A DNA stretch of 64,000 nucleotides from Bacteroidales bacterium (GTDB taxonomy: Bacteria; Bacteroidota; Bacteroidia; Bacteroidales; UBA932): positions 1 to 64,000 of the forward strand of contig SUYX01000005.1 of NCBI GenBank assembly GCA_015060225.1. The letters are read 5' to 3'. The first letter of the stretch is position 1, and each line of letters opens with the position of its first letter. A program made the translations under genes and the position numbers. The notes beneath the pieces were generated by a model. The model did not search any database. It was not told the DNA's origin and was given only the letters and a program-made list of their open reading frames with translations. Positions 17,298 to 25,498 of this stretch are shown here, piece by piece.

Positions 17298-18686
17298 TTA
17301 TTTCCTGTTCTTTAAATATTCATCAATTGCAGCAGCACCTTTGCGTCCTGCTTCCATTGCAAGGATTACAGTTGCAGCACCTGTAACTGCATCACCTCCT
17401 GCAAATACACCTTCTCTTGTCGTTGCCCCATCCTCTGTTGCAACCAATCCCCCCTTGCGGTTCCTCTCAAGCCCCGGGGTAGTCTGGGCTATAAGCGGAT
17501 TAGGGGAAGTTCCCAAAGCCATAATCACCACATCTGCATCCACCATAAAATGGGAATCGGGCACCGGAACCGGAGATCTCCTGCCACTTGCATCCGGCTC
17601 TCCCAACTCCATCTTCTCACATTTTAGGGCAGTAACCCAACCCTTCTCATTCCCGACAACCTCTACCGGGTTGGTAAGCATCATGAACTCAATCCCCTCC
17701 TCTTTTGCATGGTGCACCTCCTCTGCCCTTGCAGGGAGTTCCTTCTCTGTCCTGCGGTAAACCACAGTCACATGCGCACCCAAACGGAGAGCAGTTCTGG
17801 CTGCATCCATTGCAACATTTCCACCACCTACCACACACACCTTGTTTCCCACATATATTGGGGTTCTTGCATCCTCCTTATAGGCCTTCATAAGGTTGCT
17901 CCTGGTAAGGAACTCATTTGCAGAAACCACGCCGTTGAGGTTCTCGCCAGGAATGTCCATAAATCTTGGCAATCCTGCTCCGCTTCCTACAAATACCGCC
18001 TCAAAGCCCTCATTGTCAAACATGTCATCTATGGTTATGGTACGGCCTACCACCACATTGGTCTCTATCCTTACCCCCAAATCCTTAAGGTTCTCTATCT
18101 CAGCTGCCACAACTGTATCTTTAGGGAGCCTGAACTCAGGGATACCGTATGTAAGCACACCTCCGGCCTTGTGCAGCGCCTCAAATACGGTTACATCGTA
18201 TCCCATCTTTGCAAGATCGCTTGCACATGCCAACCCACTGGGTCCGCTACCGATAACGGCCACTTTATGCCCGTTAGGTGGTACTTTCCCTATAAATTTC
18301 ACTTTATTTTCCCTTGCCCAGTCTGCCACAAAGCGCTCAAGCTTTCCAATTGCTACAGGTTCACCTTTAACACCCATAACACATGAGCCTTCACATTGGC
18401 ACTCCTGAGGACAAACCCTTCCGCATATAGCAGGCAAAGAACTGTCTATGGATATTATCCTGAACGCCTCAGCAAAATCGCCCTTGGCAACTGCCTGTAC
18501 AAAGAAAGGTATCTTTACTGATACCGGGCAGGCTGTCATACAAGCCGGTCTCTTGCAGTTAAGGCATCTGCGGGCCTCCAGCATTGCCTCCTCATCGGTA
18601 TACCCAAGGCAAACCTCCTTAAAATTGCGTGCCCTCACCTTCGGGTCCTGCTCCCTTACCGGAACTCTCGGGATTCTTCTGCTCAT
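17298..18686 (-). CDS. NfnB/GltD-like FAD-NAD(P) oxidoreductase, large subunit
   Basis: A 462-residue flavoprotein of the glutamate-synthase small-chain type. Cys clusters [14 protein letters not shown] (42-55) and [15 protein letters not shown] bind two 4Fe-4S clusters; GSGPSG and GGGNVAMD are dinucleotide-binding loops for FAD and NADPH. Because its start overlaps (4 bases) the small-subunit gene instead of a glutamate synthase large chain, the pair most resembles NfnAB/sulfide dehydrogenase, which couples NADH, NADPH and ferredoxin in anaerobes. This assignment is from context and cannot exclude GltD-type function. Confidence 0.85.
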   Translation of the reverse strand: MSRRIPRVPVREQDPKVRARNFKEVCLGYTDEEAMLEARRCLNCKRPACMTACPVSVKIPFFVQAVAKGDFAEAFRIISIDSSLPAICGRVCPQECQCEGSCVMGVKGEPVAIGKLERFVADWARENKVKFIGKVPPNGHKVAVIGSGPSGLACASDLAKMGYDVTVFEALHKAGGVLTYGIPEFRLPKDTVVAAEIENLKDLGVRIETNVVVGRTITIDDMFDNEGFEAVFVGSGAGLPRFMDIPGENLNGVVSANEFLTRSNLMKAYKEDARTPIYVGNKVCVVGGGNVAMDAARTALRLGAHVTVVYRRTEKELPARAEEVHHAKEEGIEFMMLTNPVEVVGNEKGWVTALKCEKMELGEPDASGRRSPVPVPDSHFMVDADVVIMALGTSPNPLIAQTTPGLERNRKGGLVATEDGATTREGVFAGGDAVTGAATVILAMEAGRKGAAAIDEYLKNRK

Positions 18687-19540
18687 TGTCTGCCCCTCCC
18701 TATTCTACATTTATGATCCTCTTCTATCTCTTTCCCCCTATACATTGCCTGGCGCCTCATGGCCTCTTCAAAATCCACATCGTACGCATTGAACTCAGGC
18801 CCCTCCACACATGCAAAACGCACTTTTCCGGCTACTGTAACCCTGCACGCACCACACATTCCTGTACCGTCAACCATAAGGGTATTGAGACTCACAACCA
18901 ATGGCAAATTGAACTTTTTGGCTGTAAGTGTCACAAATTTCATCATTATCATAGGGCCAATAGCCACTGCCTGGGTATATCCCTTGCCGCCGGCCATCAG
19001 TTCCTCCAATTTTGCCGTAACAAGCCCCTTGAACCCTTTCGAACCGTCATCGGTACAGATATAGAGATTGTCGCATACTGCAGACATCTCCTTCTCCAAT
19101 ATTACCATATCGGCACTCTTGGCCCCAAGTATCACATCTACTCTGGCACCCCTCTCATGAAAATATTTTGCTTGAGGGTAGACCGGTGCTGTGCCCAATC
19201 CTCCTGCAACAAATACAAATGACATATTGCGGATTTGCTCATCGGGAAGATTTATGAATTCTGATGGCTGGCCCAACGGCCCTACAACATCCTCAAAGGA
19301 ATCTCCCTCATTTAGGGCACATATCTCCTTGCTGCTGGCACCAATAGCCTGGGTAACTATTGTTACCGTACCTTTTTGGGTATCATAATCACATATTGTA
19401 AGAGGCACCCTTTCCCCTTCTTCATCAACCCTTACTATAAGGAACTGTCCCGGTCTGGCAGCGCGGGCAAGACGCCCGGCTTCAACCTCCATCAGTGTGA
19501 TGGCCGGTGCAAGTACCTCCTTCCTAATTATCTTGTACAT
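18683..19540 (-). CDS. NfnA-like FAD/2Fe-2S subunit (dihydroorotate-dehydrogenase-electron-transfer type)
   Basis: A 285-residue protein related to PyrK and the beta subunit of sulfide dehydrogenase. The FAD-binding strand PGQFLIVRVDEEGERVPLTI and the NAD-binding VFVAGGLGTAPVYP are present, and the C-terminal Cys set MCGACRVTV...FACVEGPEF can hold a 2Fe-2S cluster. It directly precedes the GltD-like subunit and follows the GH9 gene by 4 bases. The pair probably forms a soluble transhydrogenase-type complex that balances NADPH in an anaerobe. Confidence 0.85.
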   Translation of the reverse strand: MYKIIRKEVLAPAITLMEVEAGRLARAARPGQFLIVRVDEEGERVPLTICDYDTQKGTVTIVTQAIGASSKEICALNEGDSFEDVVGPLGQPSEFINLPDEQIRNMSFVFVAGGLGTAPVYPQAKYFHERGARVDVILGAKSADMVILEKEMSAVCDNLYICTDDGSKGFKGLVTAKLEELMAGGKGYTQAVAIGPMIMMKFVTLTAKKFNLPLVVSLNTLMVDGTGMCGACRVTVAGKVRFACVEGPEFNAYDVDFEEAMRRQAMYRGKEIEEDHKCRIGRGRQ

Positions 19541-19544
19541 AATC

Positions 19545-22034
19545 CTATATTTCGTTCAAAGCTTTAAAGCTATACCCAAGTTTTGTCAAATGCAATATAA
19601 TCTCCGGCAGTCTGTCATACAACCTGTCAATTCTCTCTTCCGCCACTCCTGGATGAATAAGGATGATGGCACCGTTCAACCCCTCAACAACCTCAAAATT
19701 ATATAGCTGTTCAACAAGCTGCTGGGAACTTCTGTAATTGGCCATTGTAGGGGTTGTGTAATCTGCAGGGGTTGCAGTACCCGGAGTATAATTGAGCACC
19801 TTATATCCCAAATTCTCCGTAATGCGCACACTCTCATCATTGTAATACTCATATGGAGGAAGGAACCATAAAGATTTCTCTTTTGTAACACCAAATTTCT
19901 CCAGTTCTCTGGCATTGGCAATTATGTCATCTTCTATCTGCTTGTATGTTACAATCAACGAATCCCTGTTGTCCCATCCCGCATACAGCATATGGGAATC
20001 CGAGTGGCCACCCACATAATGGCCATCCTTTATTATCTTCTCAATAATCTCCTTATGCTCCTCAAGCCTCAACGCATTTCCAGTAAAGAAGAACGATCCT
20101 TTGATCTTACTCTTCTTCAAGGTCTTAAGAATCTTCTCGCCCCCCTGGAACATTGAATCGGCAGTAAATACAAGGAAAATGTTCTTCTCCTGAGGCTTTA
20201 TCCTTACCACACAATCATATTTGTCTTTTACAACATCAAGATCTTTCTGCTTTTTGCCAAGCTCCTCCATTGCTGCAAAATAATAGGTAAGCCCTGCTGT
20301 ACCGTCCATTGTAGGCTCATTGCTTGAGTAGTCGCCCAAATCATCATGATATACAGCCTCCCCATTATTGAATACGGCAAGGTCATCAGGTCTTGTAAGC
20401 GATCCCCCTGCCCTCTCCTGGAACAGATCCCTTTGGATAGGACCGTCAATAAGGCCGCCATATGTGATATCATTCCATTCTGTCAGATATGATGAGTGGG
20501 GATACATAGGATAATCCGCAATTGAAGGGTATCCTACAATCATAGTTGTACCCCAAGGGTTACAGCCAAGGAGCCAATCCCTCAGTGCCATCTCCATCTC
20601 AACATATGATGAGTCTCCTGATGCAATGTTATAAAGTCTTGCATAGCTTACTGCAGCAGATGTAAGATTGTTCGAACACCACAAATAAGGGACACCGTGC
20701 ATGAACGGATCGTTCTCCGCATTCTTTTTGAGTATATCCAGCCCCAGTTTCATAAAGCCCTGATACTTTGCCGCAATCTTCTCATCCTGGCTCTTTGCTT
20801 GAAGGAAGTGCCCCAAATTTATGAAAGGGTACCATTGATAATGATGGTACTCTCCCCTTCTTCCAACCTCCATCCACGGAGTTACAGGCTCCAGATCTCC
20901 CCAATAGTTAGCCTTCTTCCTCCATTCAGGCATACCTGTAAACTCTGCAAAAGTTGCGGCTGCAAGCTCAAGGTCATCCACGTATGAATCCTCTTCATAG
21001 AAGTAAGGCGAAACAAGACATGCAGTCTGCGTATTTCCCGGGAACTCCTCGCCAAAGCTGAATGCCTGTACAGCCTTAACCTGCATAATATTGGATAATT
21101 TTGGATCTATATCCTTGAATATATGCGCCCCCAAAGCAAATGTGGAGGCAAATTTCCCCGCTGTAGACGCGACACCCGTAGTTCTGTTGATGTGTTTGCC
21201 CAATCCTTGTGGCTTGCCTGTAACAAAATATACCGGCCTTCCCTCTCCAGGCCCCCATCCGTAATCAACAGAATCCCTGTGGGGAACCCTGAATCCCGCA
21301 TGGTCCCTGTCATCCGCTATCTGGTTGAACATCACTTTGTCCTCAGGATTCATTTTATTGAGCCACTCAAGTCCCCATTTTGCCTCATCAAGGATATCGG
21401 GAATACCGTTTGAACCTTTTCTTCCGTTTGCAAGGTATTTGTCCTTGAACACAGATTTGTCCTGCGCCATGTAGTATGCAAACATCATATGGTATGTTGC
21501 TGTGGCAGAAGTTGTCTGATACTGGAGATAATCTGTGGCGTCATGCCATCCTCCCCTTACATCAATCTTCTCTCCGCTGCGGGTGGGATGGTCTACAATA
21601 TAGCCGTCATGCTGGTGGCAAAGGGTATCTGTATAAGGGTTGTCACCACACCTCTGCTGCCTCATGTATATGAGCATATAGTCTGCAAGGCCGTCATATA
21701 CATCTGCTCCAATCCTGAAATTAGGTGATTTTGCCCCGGCGCACTCTATATAATATCCTCCCTCTTCCTTCACATCAGAAAAGTTTAGTCTGTATGCAGA
21801 TTCCATTTTCCATTTTTCTCCGCTCACAGCCTTTACAGCCCCTTCATATACAACCTCACCCGTAACCGCATCACAAACCTTGAACGATGATGCTTCTGAA
21901 GGTTCTGTTGCTATGAACACCGCAACTTTAACATCATTGGGCAAATAACCTACACTATTTACCCTCACCCATTTCTGGGCTGTAGCCTGTACAGAGAATG
22001 CAACAAGCACAAAAAGGAACAGCAATCTTTTCAT
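19545..22034 (-). CDS. Secreted GH9 glycoside hydrolase fused to a CE4 polysaccharide deacetylase
   Basis: An 829-residue exported enzyme: signal peptide 1-19 (ends ATA-Q), a CelD_N-type immunoglobulin domain (22-105), a GH9 catalytic domain (110-590), and a NodB-type deacetylase domain (605-829). In GH9, GGWHDATDY (161-169) supplies the base aspartates and SNEP Glu573 the acid. In the deacetylase, FTADS (Asp626) stands where TFDDG is normal, and HSDSH supplies His677 and His681 of the zinc triad. Classic GH9 enzymes cut beta-1,4-glucan; pairing with a deacetylase points to an N-acetylated glycan such as a chitin-like, chitosan-like or self-made exopolysaccharide. No SusCD genes lie nearby. 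Confidence 0.85.
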   Translation of the reverse strand: MKRLLFLFVLVAFSVQATAQKWVRVNSVGYLPNDVKVAVFIATEPSEASSFKVCDAVTGEVVYEGAVKAVSGEKWKMESAYRLNFSDVKEEGGYYIECAGAKSPNFRIGADVYDGLADYMLIYMRQQRCGDNPYTDTLCHQHDGYIVDHPTRSGEKIDVRGGWHDATDYLQYQTTSATATYHMMFAYYMAQDKSVFKDKYLANGRKGSNGIPDILDEAKWGLEWLNKMNPEDKVMFNQIADDRDHAGFRVPHRDSVDYGWGPGEGRPVYFVTGKPQGLGKHINRTTGVASTAGKFASTFALGAHIFKDIDPKLSNIMQVKAVQAFSFGEEFPGNTQTACLVSPYFYEEDSYVDDLELAAATFAEFTGMPEWRKKANYWGDLEPVTPWMEVGRRGEYHHYQWYPFINLGHFLQAKSQDEKIAAKYQGFMKLGLDILKKNAENDPFMHGVPYLWCSNNLTSAAVSYARLYNIASGDSSYVEMEMALRDWLLGCNPWGTTMIVGYPSIADYPMYPHSSYLTEWNDITYGGLIDGPIQRDLFQERAGGSLTRPDDLAVFNNGEAVYHDDLGDYSSNEPTMDGTAGLTYYFAAMEELGKKQKDLDVVKDKYDCVVRIKPQEKNIFLVFTADSMFQGGEKILKTLKKSKIKGSFFFTGNALRLEEHKEIIEKIIKDGHYVGGHSDSHMLYAGWDNRDSLIVTYKQIEDDIIANARELEKFGVTKEKSLWFLPPYEYYNDESVRITENLGYKVLNYTPGTATPADYTTPTMANYRSSQQLVEQLYNFEVVEGLNGAIILIHPGVAEERIDRLYDRLPEIILHLTKLGYSFKALNEI

Positions 22035-22074
22035 GATAAAAATATATTGTCCGTTTTACAAATCTTACAATCTA

Positions 22075-22082
22075 CAAATGTA
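22075..22082 (-). promoter_or_regulatory. -7 box TACATTTG upstream of the GH9 gene
   Basis: Minus-strand TACATTTG fits TAnnTTTG, 40 bases before the GH9 start; a second near match (TAAGATTTG) lies closer. No clear -33. Confidence 0.35.
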
Positions 22083-22098
22083 CTAAGATTTTCCTTAA

Positions 22099-22125
22099 AT
22101 AAAAAGGGCAACCCTGCGGCTGCCC
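22099..22125 (-). terminator. Rho-independent terminator of the metal locus
   Basis: On the minus strand GGGCAGCC (22125-22118) pairs with GGTTGCCC (22113-22106) and is followed by TTTTTATTT. It lies between the HMA-like gene and the GH9 gene, separating the two units. Confidence 0.7.
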
Positions 22126-22150
22126 ATATACAATCCATAACAGGAATCTC

Positions 22151-22549
22151 TTAATGCTTGTGGTTGTGGTCATGTCCATGCTCGTGATTATGCTCATGGC
22201 CATGCTCATGATTGTGCTCATGTGCTGCTGCAGCAGGTTTCTCACCCGGCTTGAAATCCTTAACAGGAAAACCTTTCTTCTCCAAAGCCTTCATCAGATC
22301 CTCCTTACTTATTTTTGCAGGATCATATTTTATCCACAAAGACTGCTCCTCAACACTTGCCTTCATATCCTTTATACCTTTGATTGTAGGTACAACAGCC
22401 TCTGCCTTCTTCTTCTCGTCATCGCAATGGAGATACACGCTGAATTTTGCCTCCTCCATTGTTTTCTTCTTCTTGTTCTGAGCCTGTGCGTTAAAGGTAA
22501 AAGCAGAAACCATTACTGCAAGAACCATCAAAAATTTAATGCTTTTCAT
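22151..22549 (-). CDS. Exported HMA-like metal-binding protein with His-rich tail
   Basis: A 132-residue protein with a signal peptide (cleavage near AQAQ, 20-24) and a ferredoxin-like heavy-metal-associated fold: KFSVYLHCDDEKKKAEAVV, then VEEQSLWIKYDPAKISKEDLMKAL. The usual CxxC is reduced to one Cys (LHCDDE). The last 25 residues alternate His with Glu/Asn/Gly (HEHNHEHGHEHNHEHGH), a strong candidate site for zinc, copper or nickel. Directly downstream of a TonB receptor and a Cys/His protein, it probably buffers or passes a metal in the periplasm. Confidence 0.8.
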   Translation of the reverse strand: MKSIKFLMVLAVMVSAFTFNAQAQNKKKKTMEEAKFSVYLHCDDEKKKAEAVVPTIKGIKDMKASVEEQSLWIKYDPAKISKEDLMKALEKKGFPVKDFKPGEKPAAAAHEHNHEHGHEHNHEHGHDHNHKH

Positions 22550-22571
22550 ATCTGTAATATTTAAAATGTTA

Positions 22572-24881
22572 TTATTTCCATAAAGTATATCTCATTCCTA
22601 TGTAAACCATCCTACCCATAAGAGGTCCCCATACCATTGAGGCATTGAAGTTCTTCCCGAAAGCATTATCTGCATTCATGATAGGATTATCCTGTGTATA
22701 TCCTGTAATGTTCTCAACACCTACATACACATCCACAAGATTGAATTTCTTTGTAATTTGGGCAAACAGCATAGGATACACCTCAGACTCGCCGCCACCC
22801 ATGAACTCCGGCAAAGTGCAAGGGCCGTTCAGCTGGGCTGTAAAGTCAAACATCCATTTGTTCATAGGCATTGCATACTGCAAATTGAGCACCGCCTTGT
22901 ATTTGCTGGTCATAGGGGCATCAACAAGTCCCTTATCCTTCATCGAAATCTTGGCATTGCTGTAACGGAAAGTTGCAATTGCCGTAAACCTCTCTATAGG
23001 CTCTACAGACAAATCAAACTGATATGTATCTGTATATGCACTATTGTTTCCCAATGTTGCATCATTGAAATCATAAATCACAACATTGTCCATATCCGCA
23101 TCCCAATCATACACAACCTTATGGTTGAATGATGTCCTGAAATAGTCAAAGCTGAAATAGTTGCTCTCCCTGTCCCCTATCCTGAAATACTGTGTAAAGT
23201 TACCTCCGAATGTCCATGCATCCTCAGCCTCCAGATTATCTGCAATCTTAAGGTTTCTTCCCGACGAAAGGACACCCAGATTGTCTGTAATCACATGAGG
23301 AGTACGGAAGCCCCTTCCACCGGTAAGCCTCAATACAGTCTGATCAGAGAAAGAATACTTGAAACTTGCCCTTGGAGCAACCTGCCATCCGAACTCAGAA
23401 CTGTAATCGGCCCTCAGACCTGCCACAAGGGAGATCTTTTCATCAAGAGTATATGTGTACTCGGTATATGCGCCCAAAACCTTGTCATTTGTATTGAAAG
23501 CCATCCTGTCCACACCGGCAACTGCAGAAGATGATGCATTTTGAGGGTTGTAACTTGCATACGAACTGTGGATATCATCAATCCTTCCGCTCAGTCCCAA
23601 GGTATATTTATGGTTCTCATTTATATCCTGGTGGTACATTGCATTGAAGAATCCCATGTTCTGGTATCCTCCAAAATCCTTCAGGCCATAACTGCTCTCC
23701 ATATCATAATATGAATAATCAGCTACAATTGCAATATTCCGGCTCTGGTCCTCGTTCAAAGGAATACCAAGTTTGAAAAATCCACTCACACCTGTATTAT
23801 GTATCTCATTTCCCCAGATACCTTTGTCATAAGCCTCACCGAGTCCCATTTCCCTGTCATTCATCCCCTCTTCATAATCCTTGTGGCCTCCTATACGGGT
23901 ATCATTCACAAACTTGGCTCCAAACCTCACCTGTGTTCCGTTAGGGTTGAAGTACAGCCATCTGTTGTCAAAATTGAACTGCTGGGTAAGAGGATCATCC
24001 CTGAACATGTCATCATTCTCATCATGAATCTTGTTGTCCTTTGAGAAATGTCCCATCATTACAGTGCTCCACTTGTCATTAAACTGAAGCGAAGAAGCCA
24101 CATTTGCCTCTGTCCTCAAATTGGTATTTGTAAACAAGTTCACAAACAAAGGGTTCTCAGCTGTAGGCTTCCTGTGCTCAACATTTATCTGTCCTGTAAT
24201 TGCCTCAAGCCCGTTCACAACTGAAGAAGGGCCTTTTGCAATCTGGATACTCTCCAGCCATTGTCCGGGAACATATGTAAGTCCGAAAGGAGATGCCAGT
24301 CCCCTCATTACCGGACGTGTTTCATCCAACATCTGTGTATAGCTTCCCGACAAACCCAGCAATTTTATCTGTTTTGCACCTGTAACAGCATCCGAGTAAC
24401 CTACACTTACACTGGCAGAGCTCTCAAAACTCTCGGCCAAAGAACAACATGCCATTTTGCACAAACCGGCAGCTGAAATCACCTCAGTCTTTATGTTTGC
24501 TGTCTTTGAGAGAAAATTTGCCTGCTGTCTGCCGGTAACAGTTACTCCGTCAAGTTCATTGGCAGGTTTGAGATTAAAAACTATCTCTTTGTCCAAAATG
24601 ACATTTGTGCCGTTCTCAAATAACTTTACGGTATCCTGAACATACCCTACATACGATGCAATCAAGGTAATATTGTCCCCTTTGAGAGATTTAATTGTAA
24701 ATACGCCATTCTCATCCGCCTCAACAGCAGATTTTCCCTCAAGCCACCACACACTGGCAAAAGCACCTGTCTCCTTCTCTCCCTGTGAATTTAGGAAAAA
24801 GACCTTACCTGAAACCTTCTGCGCAACGGCAAAAGTGCTGCATACTAACAGCAACAATAAAAGTGAAATTATTTTTCTCAT
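22572..24881 (-). CDS. TonB-dependent outer-membrane receptor, metal-type
   Basis: A 769-residue receptor when started at MRKIISLL (24881), which restores a signal peptide ending FAVAQ; the track start at 24953 adds 24 unlikely residues. A carboxypeptidase-like regulatory domain (22-105) precedes the plug, then a beta barrel ending in aromatic YTLWK. Between them lies the unusual Cys cluster CKMACCSLAE (141-150), which I associate with a receptor subfamily near copper/heavy-metal genes. Together with the His-tailed HMA protein and HYC_CC_PP protein on either side, uptake of a metal or metallophore is inferred; the metal is not proven. Confidence 0.87.
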   Translation of the reverse strand: MRKIISLLLLLLVCSTFAVAQKVSGKVFFLNSQGEKETGAFASVWWLEGKSAVEADENGVFTIKSLKGDNITLIASYVGYVQDTVKLFENGTNVILDKEIVFNLKPANELDGVTVTGRQQANFLSKTANIKTEVISAAGLCKMACCSLAESFESSASVSVGYSDAVTGAKQIKLLGLSGSYTQMLDETRPVMRGLASPFGLTYVPGQWLESIQIAKGPSSVVNGLEAITGQINVEHRKPTAENPLFVNLFTNTNLRTEANVASSLQFNDKWSTVMMGHFSKDNKIHDENDDMFRDDPLTQQFNFDNRWLYFNPNGTQVRFGAKFVNDTRIGGHKDYEEGMNDREMGLGEAYDKGIWGNEIHNTGVSGFFKLGIPLNEDQSRNIAIVADYSYYDMESSYGLKDFGGYQNMGFFNAMYHQDINENHKYTLGLSGRIDDIHSSYASYNPQNASSSAVAGVDRMAFNTNDKVLGAYTEYTYTLDEKISLVAGLRADYSSEFGWQVAPRASFKYSFSDQTVLRLTGGRGFRTPHVITDNLGVLSSGRNLKIADNLEAEDAWTFGGNFTQYFRIGDRESNYFSFDYFRTSFNHKVVYDWDADMDNVVIYDFNDATLGNNSAYTDTYQFDLSVEPIERFTAIATFRYSNAKISMKDKGLVDAPMTSKYKAVLNLQYAMPMNKWMFDFTAQLNGPCTLPEFMGGGESEVYPMLFAQITKKFNLVDVYVGVENITGYTQDNPIMNADNAFGKNFNASMVWGPLMGRMVYIGMRYTLWK

Positions 24882-24956
24882 TATTTTTTCATTTGTTGAT
24901 TCTACAATATAATACACACCAAAGAAATTGGCTATCAGGCAATTATATTGCAAAAG

Positions 24957-25424
24957 CTAGACTCTGAAAGTGCATAGTACCTGCTGGGATATTCCCATAG
25001 ACGGGTTACAGTCGCCAGAAATGCCAGACTCTGGGACAAACGGATTGCCACAGACAAAAGACAACTGCAAATCTGTGAAATGCAAAAATCCGAAATCAAA
25101 TTGAGATGGAGCCTCTACCACTATTTCATCAGAGGTATCCTGAGGCGATGTAAGGACATATACACTTGTTGAGCAGCAACTGCTGTCATGCACACAGTAT
25201 CCGCTGCACTCCTGATGATGATGTCCAGGGGCATGGGCATGAGTATAGGTATTTCCATCCTCATCAATGTGGGAATGGACCCACTCACATGGAGATTCTC
25301 CCAAAAAGACTACAAGTGAGGCACTACCGTCAGCAGAACACTTGTGTACACCATATCCCATTGTGGAAACCGTGTACAGGAGTACTACAGCAACAAACAA
25401 TATGTTCTTTGCAAAACTTTTCAT
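24957..25424 (-). CDS. HYC_CC_PP-type Cys/His-rich exported protein
   Basis: A 155-residue protein with an N-terminal hydrophobic export segment and conserved features YGVHKCS, a His cluster HAHAPGHHHQECSG, and CVHDSSCCSTSVYVLTS, matching the Bacteroidota family named for its HxC, CC and PP motifs. Members sit next to TonB receptors and HMA proteins and are thought to bind metal in the periplasm or at the outer membrane. The promoter box ends only 7 bases before the ATG, so the mRNA may have almost no leader. First gene of the metal locus. Confidence 0.78.
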   Translation of the reverse strand: MKSFAKNILFVAVVLLYTVSTMGYGVHKCSADGSASLVVFLGESPCEWVHSHIDEDGNTYTHAHAPGHHHQECSGYCVHDSSCCSTSVYVLTSPQDTSDEIVVEAPSQFDFGFLHFTDLQLSFVCGNPFVPESGISGDCNPSMGISQQVLCTFRV

Positions 25425-25431
25425 TCCGGGG

Positions 25432-25439
25432 CAAAAGTA
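25432..25439 (-). promoter_or_regulatory. -7 box TACTTTTG of the metal locus
   Basis: Minus-strand TACTTTTG. Only 7 bases separate it from the ATG at 25424, implying a leaderless or nearly leaderless transcript. It faces away from the sppA box 12 bases to the right. Confidence 0.5.
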
Positions 25440-25451
25440 ATAATTTTTTTT

Positions 25452-25459
25452 TACTTTTG
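25452..25459 (+). promoter_or_regulatory. -7 box TACTTTTG of sppA
   Basis: Plus-strand TACTTTTG fits TAnnTTTG and lies 39 bases upstream of the sppA start. Divergent with the metal-locus box. Confidence 0.5.
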
Positions 25460-25498
25460 TAGAGATGATAAGATAACAATTTTAAATTATATACAGTC

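Noticed and set aside
22154-22564. Plus-strand ORF rich in Met/Val/Leu opposite the His-tailed protein
   Set aside because: Arises only because His codons read as Met/Val on the other strand.
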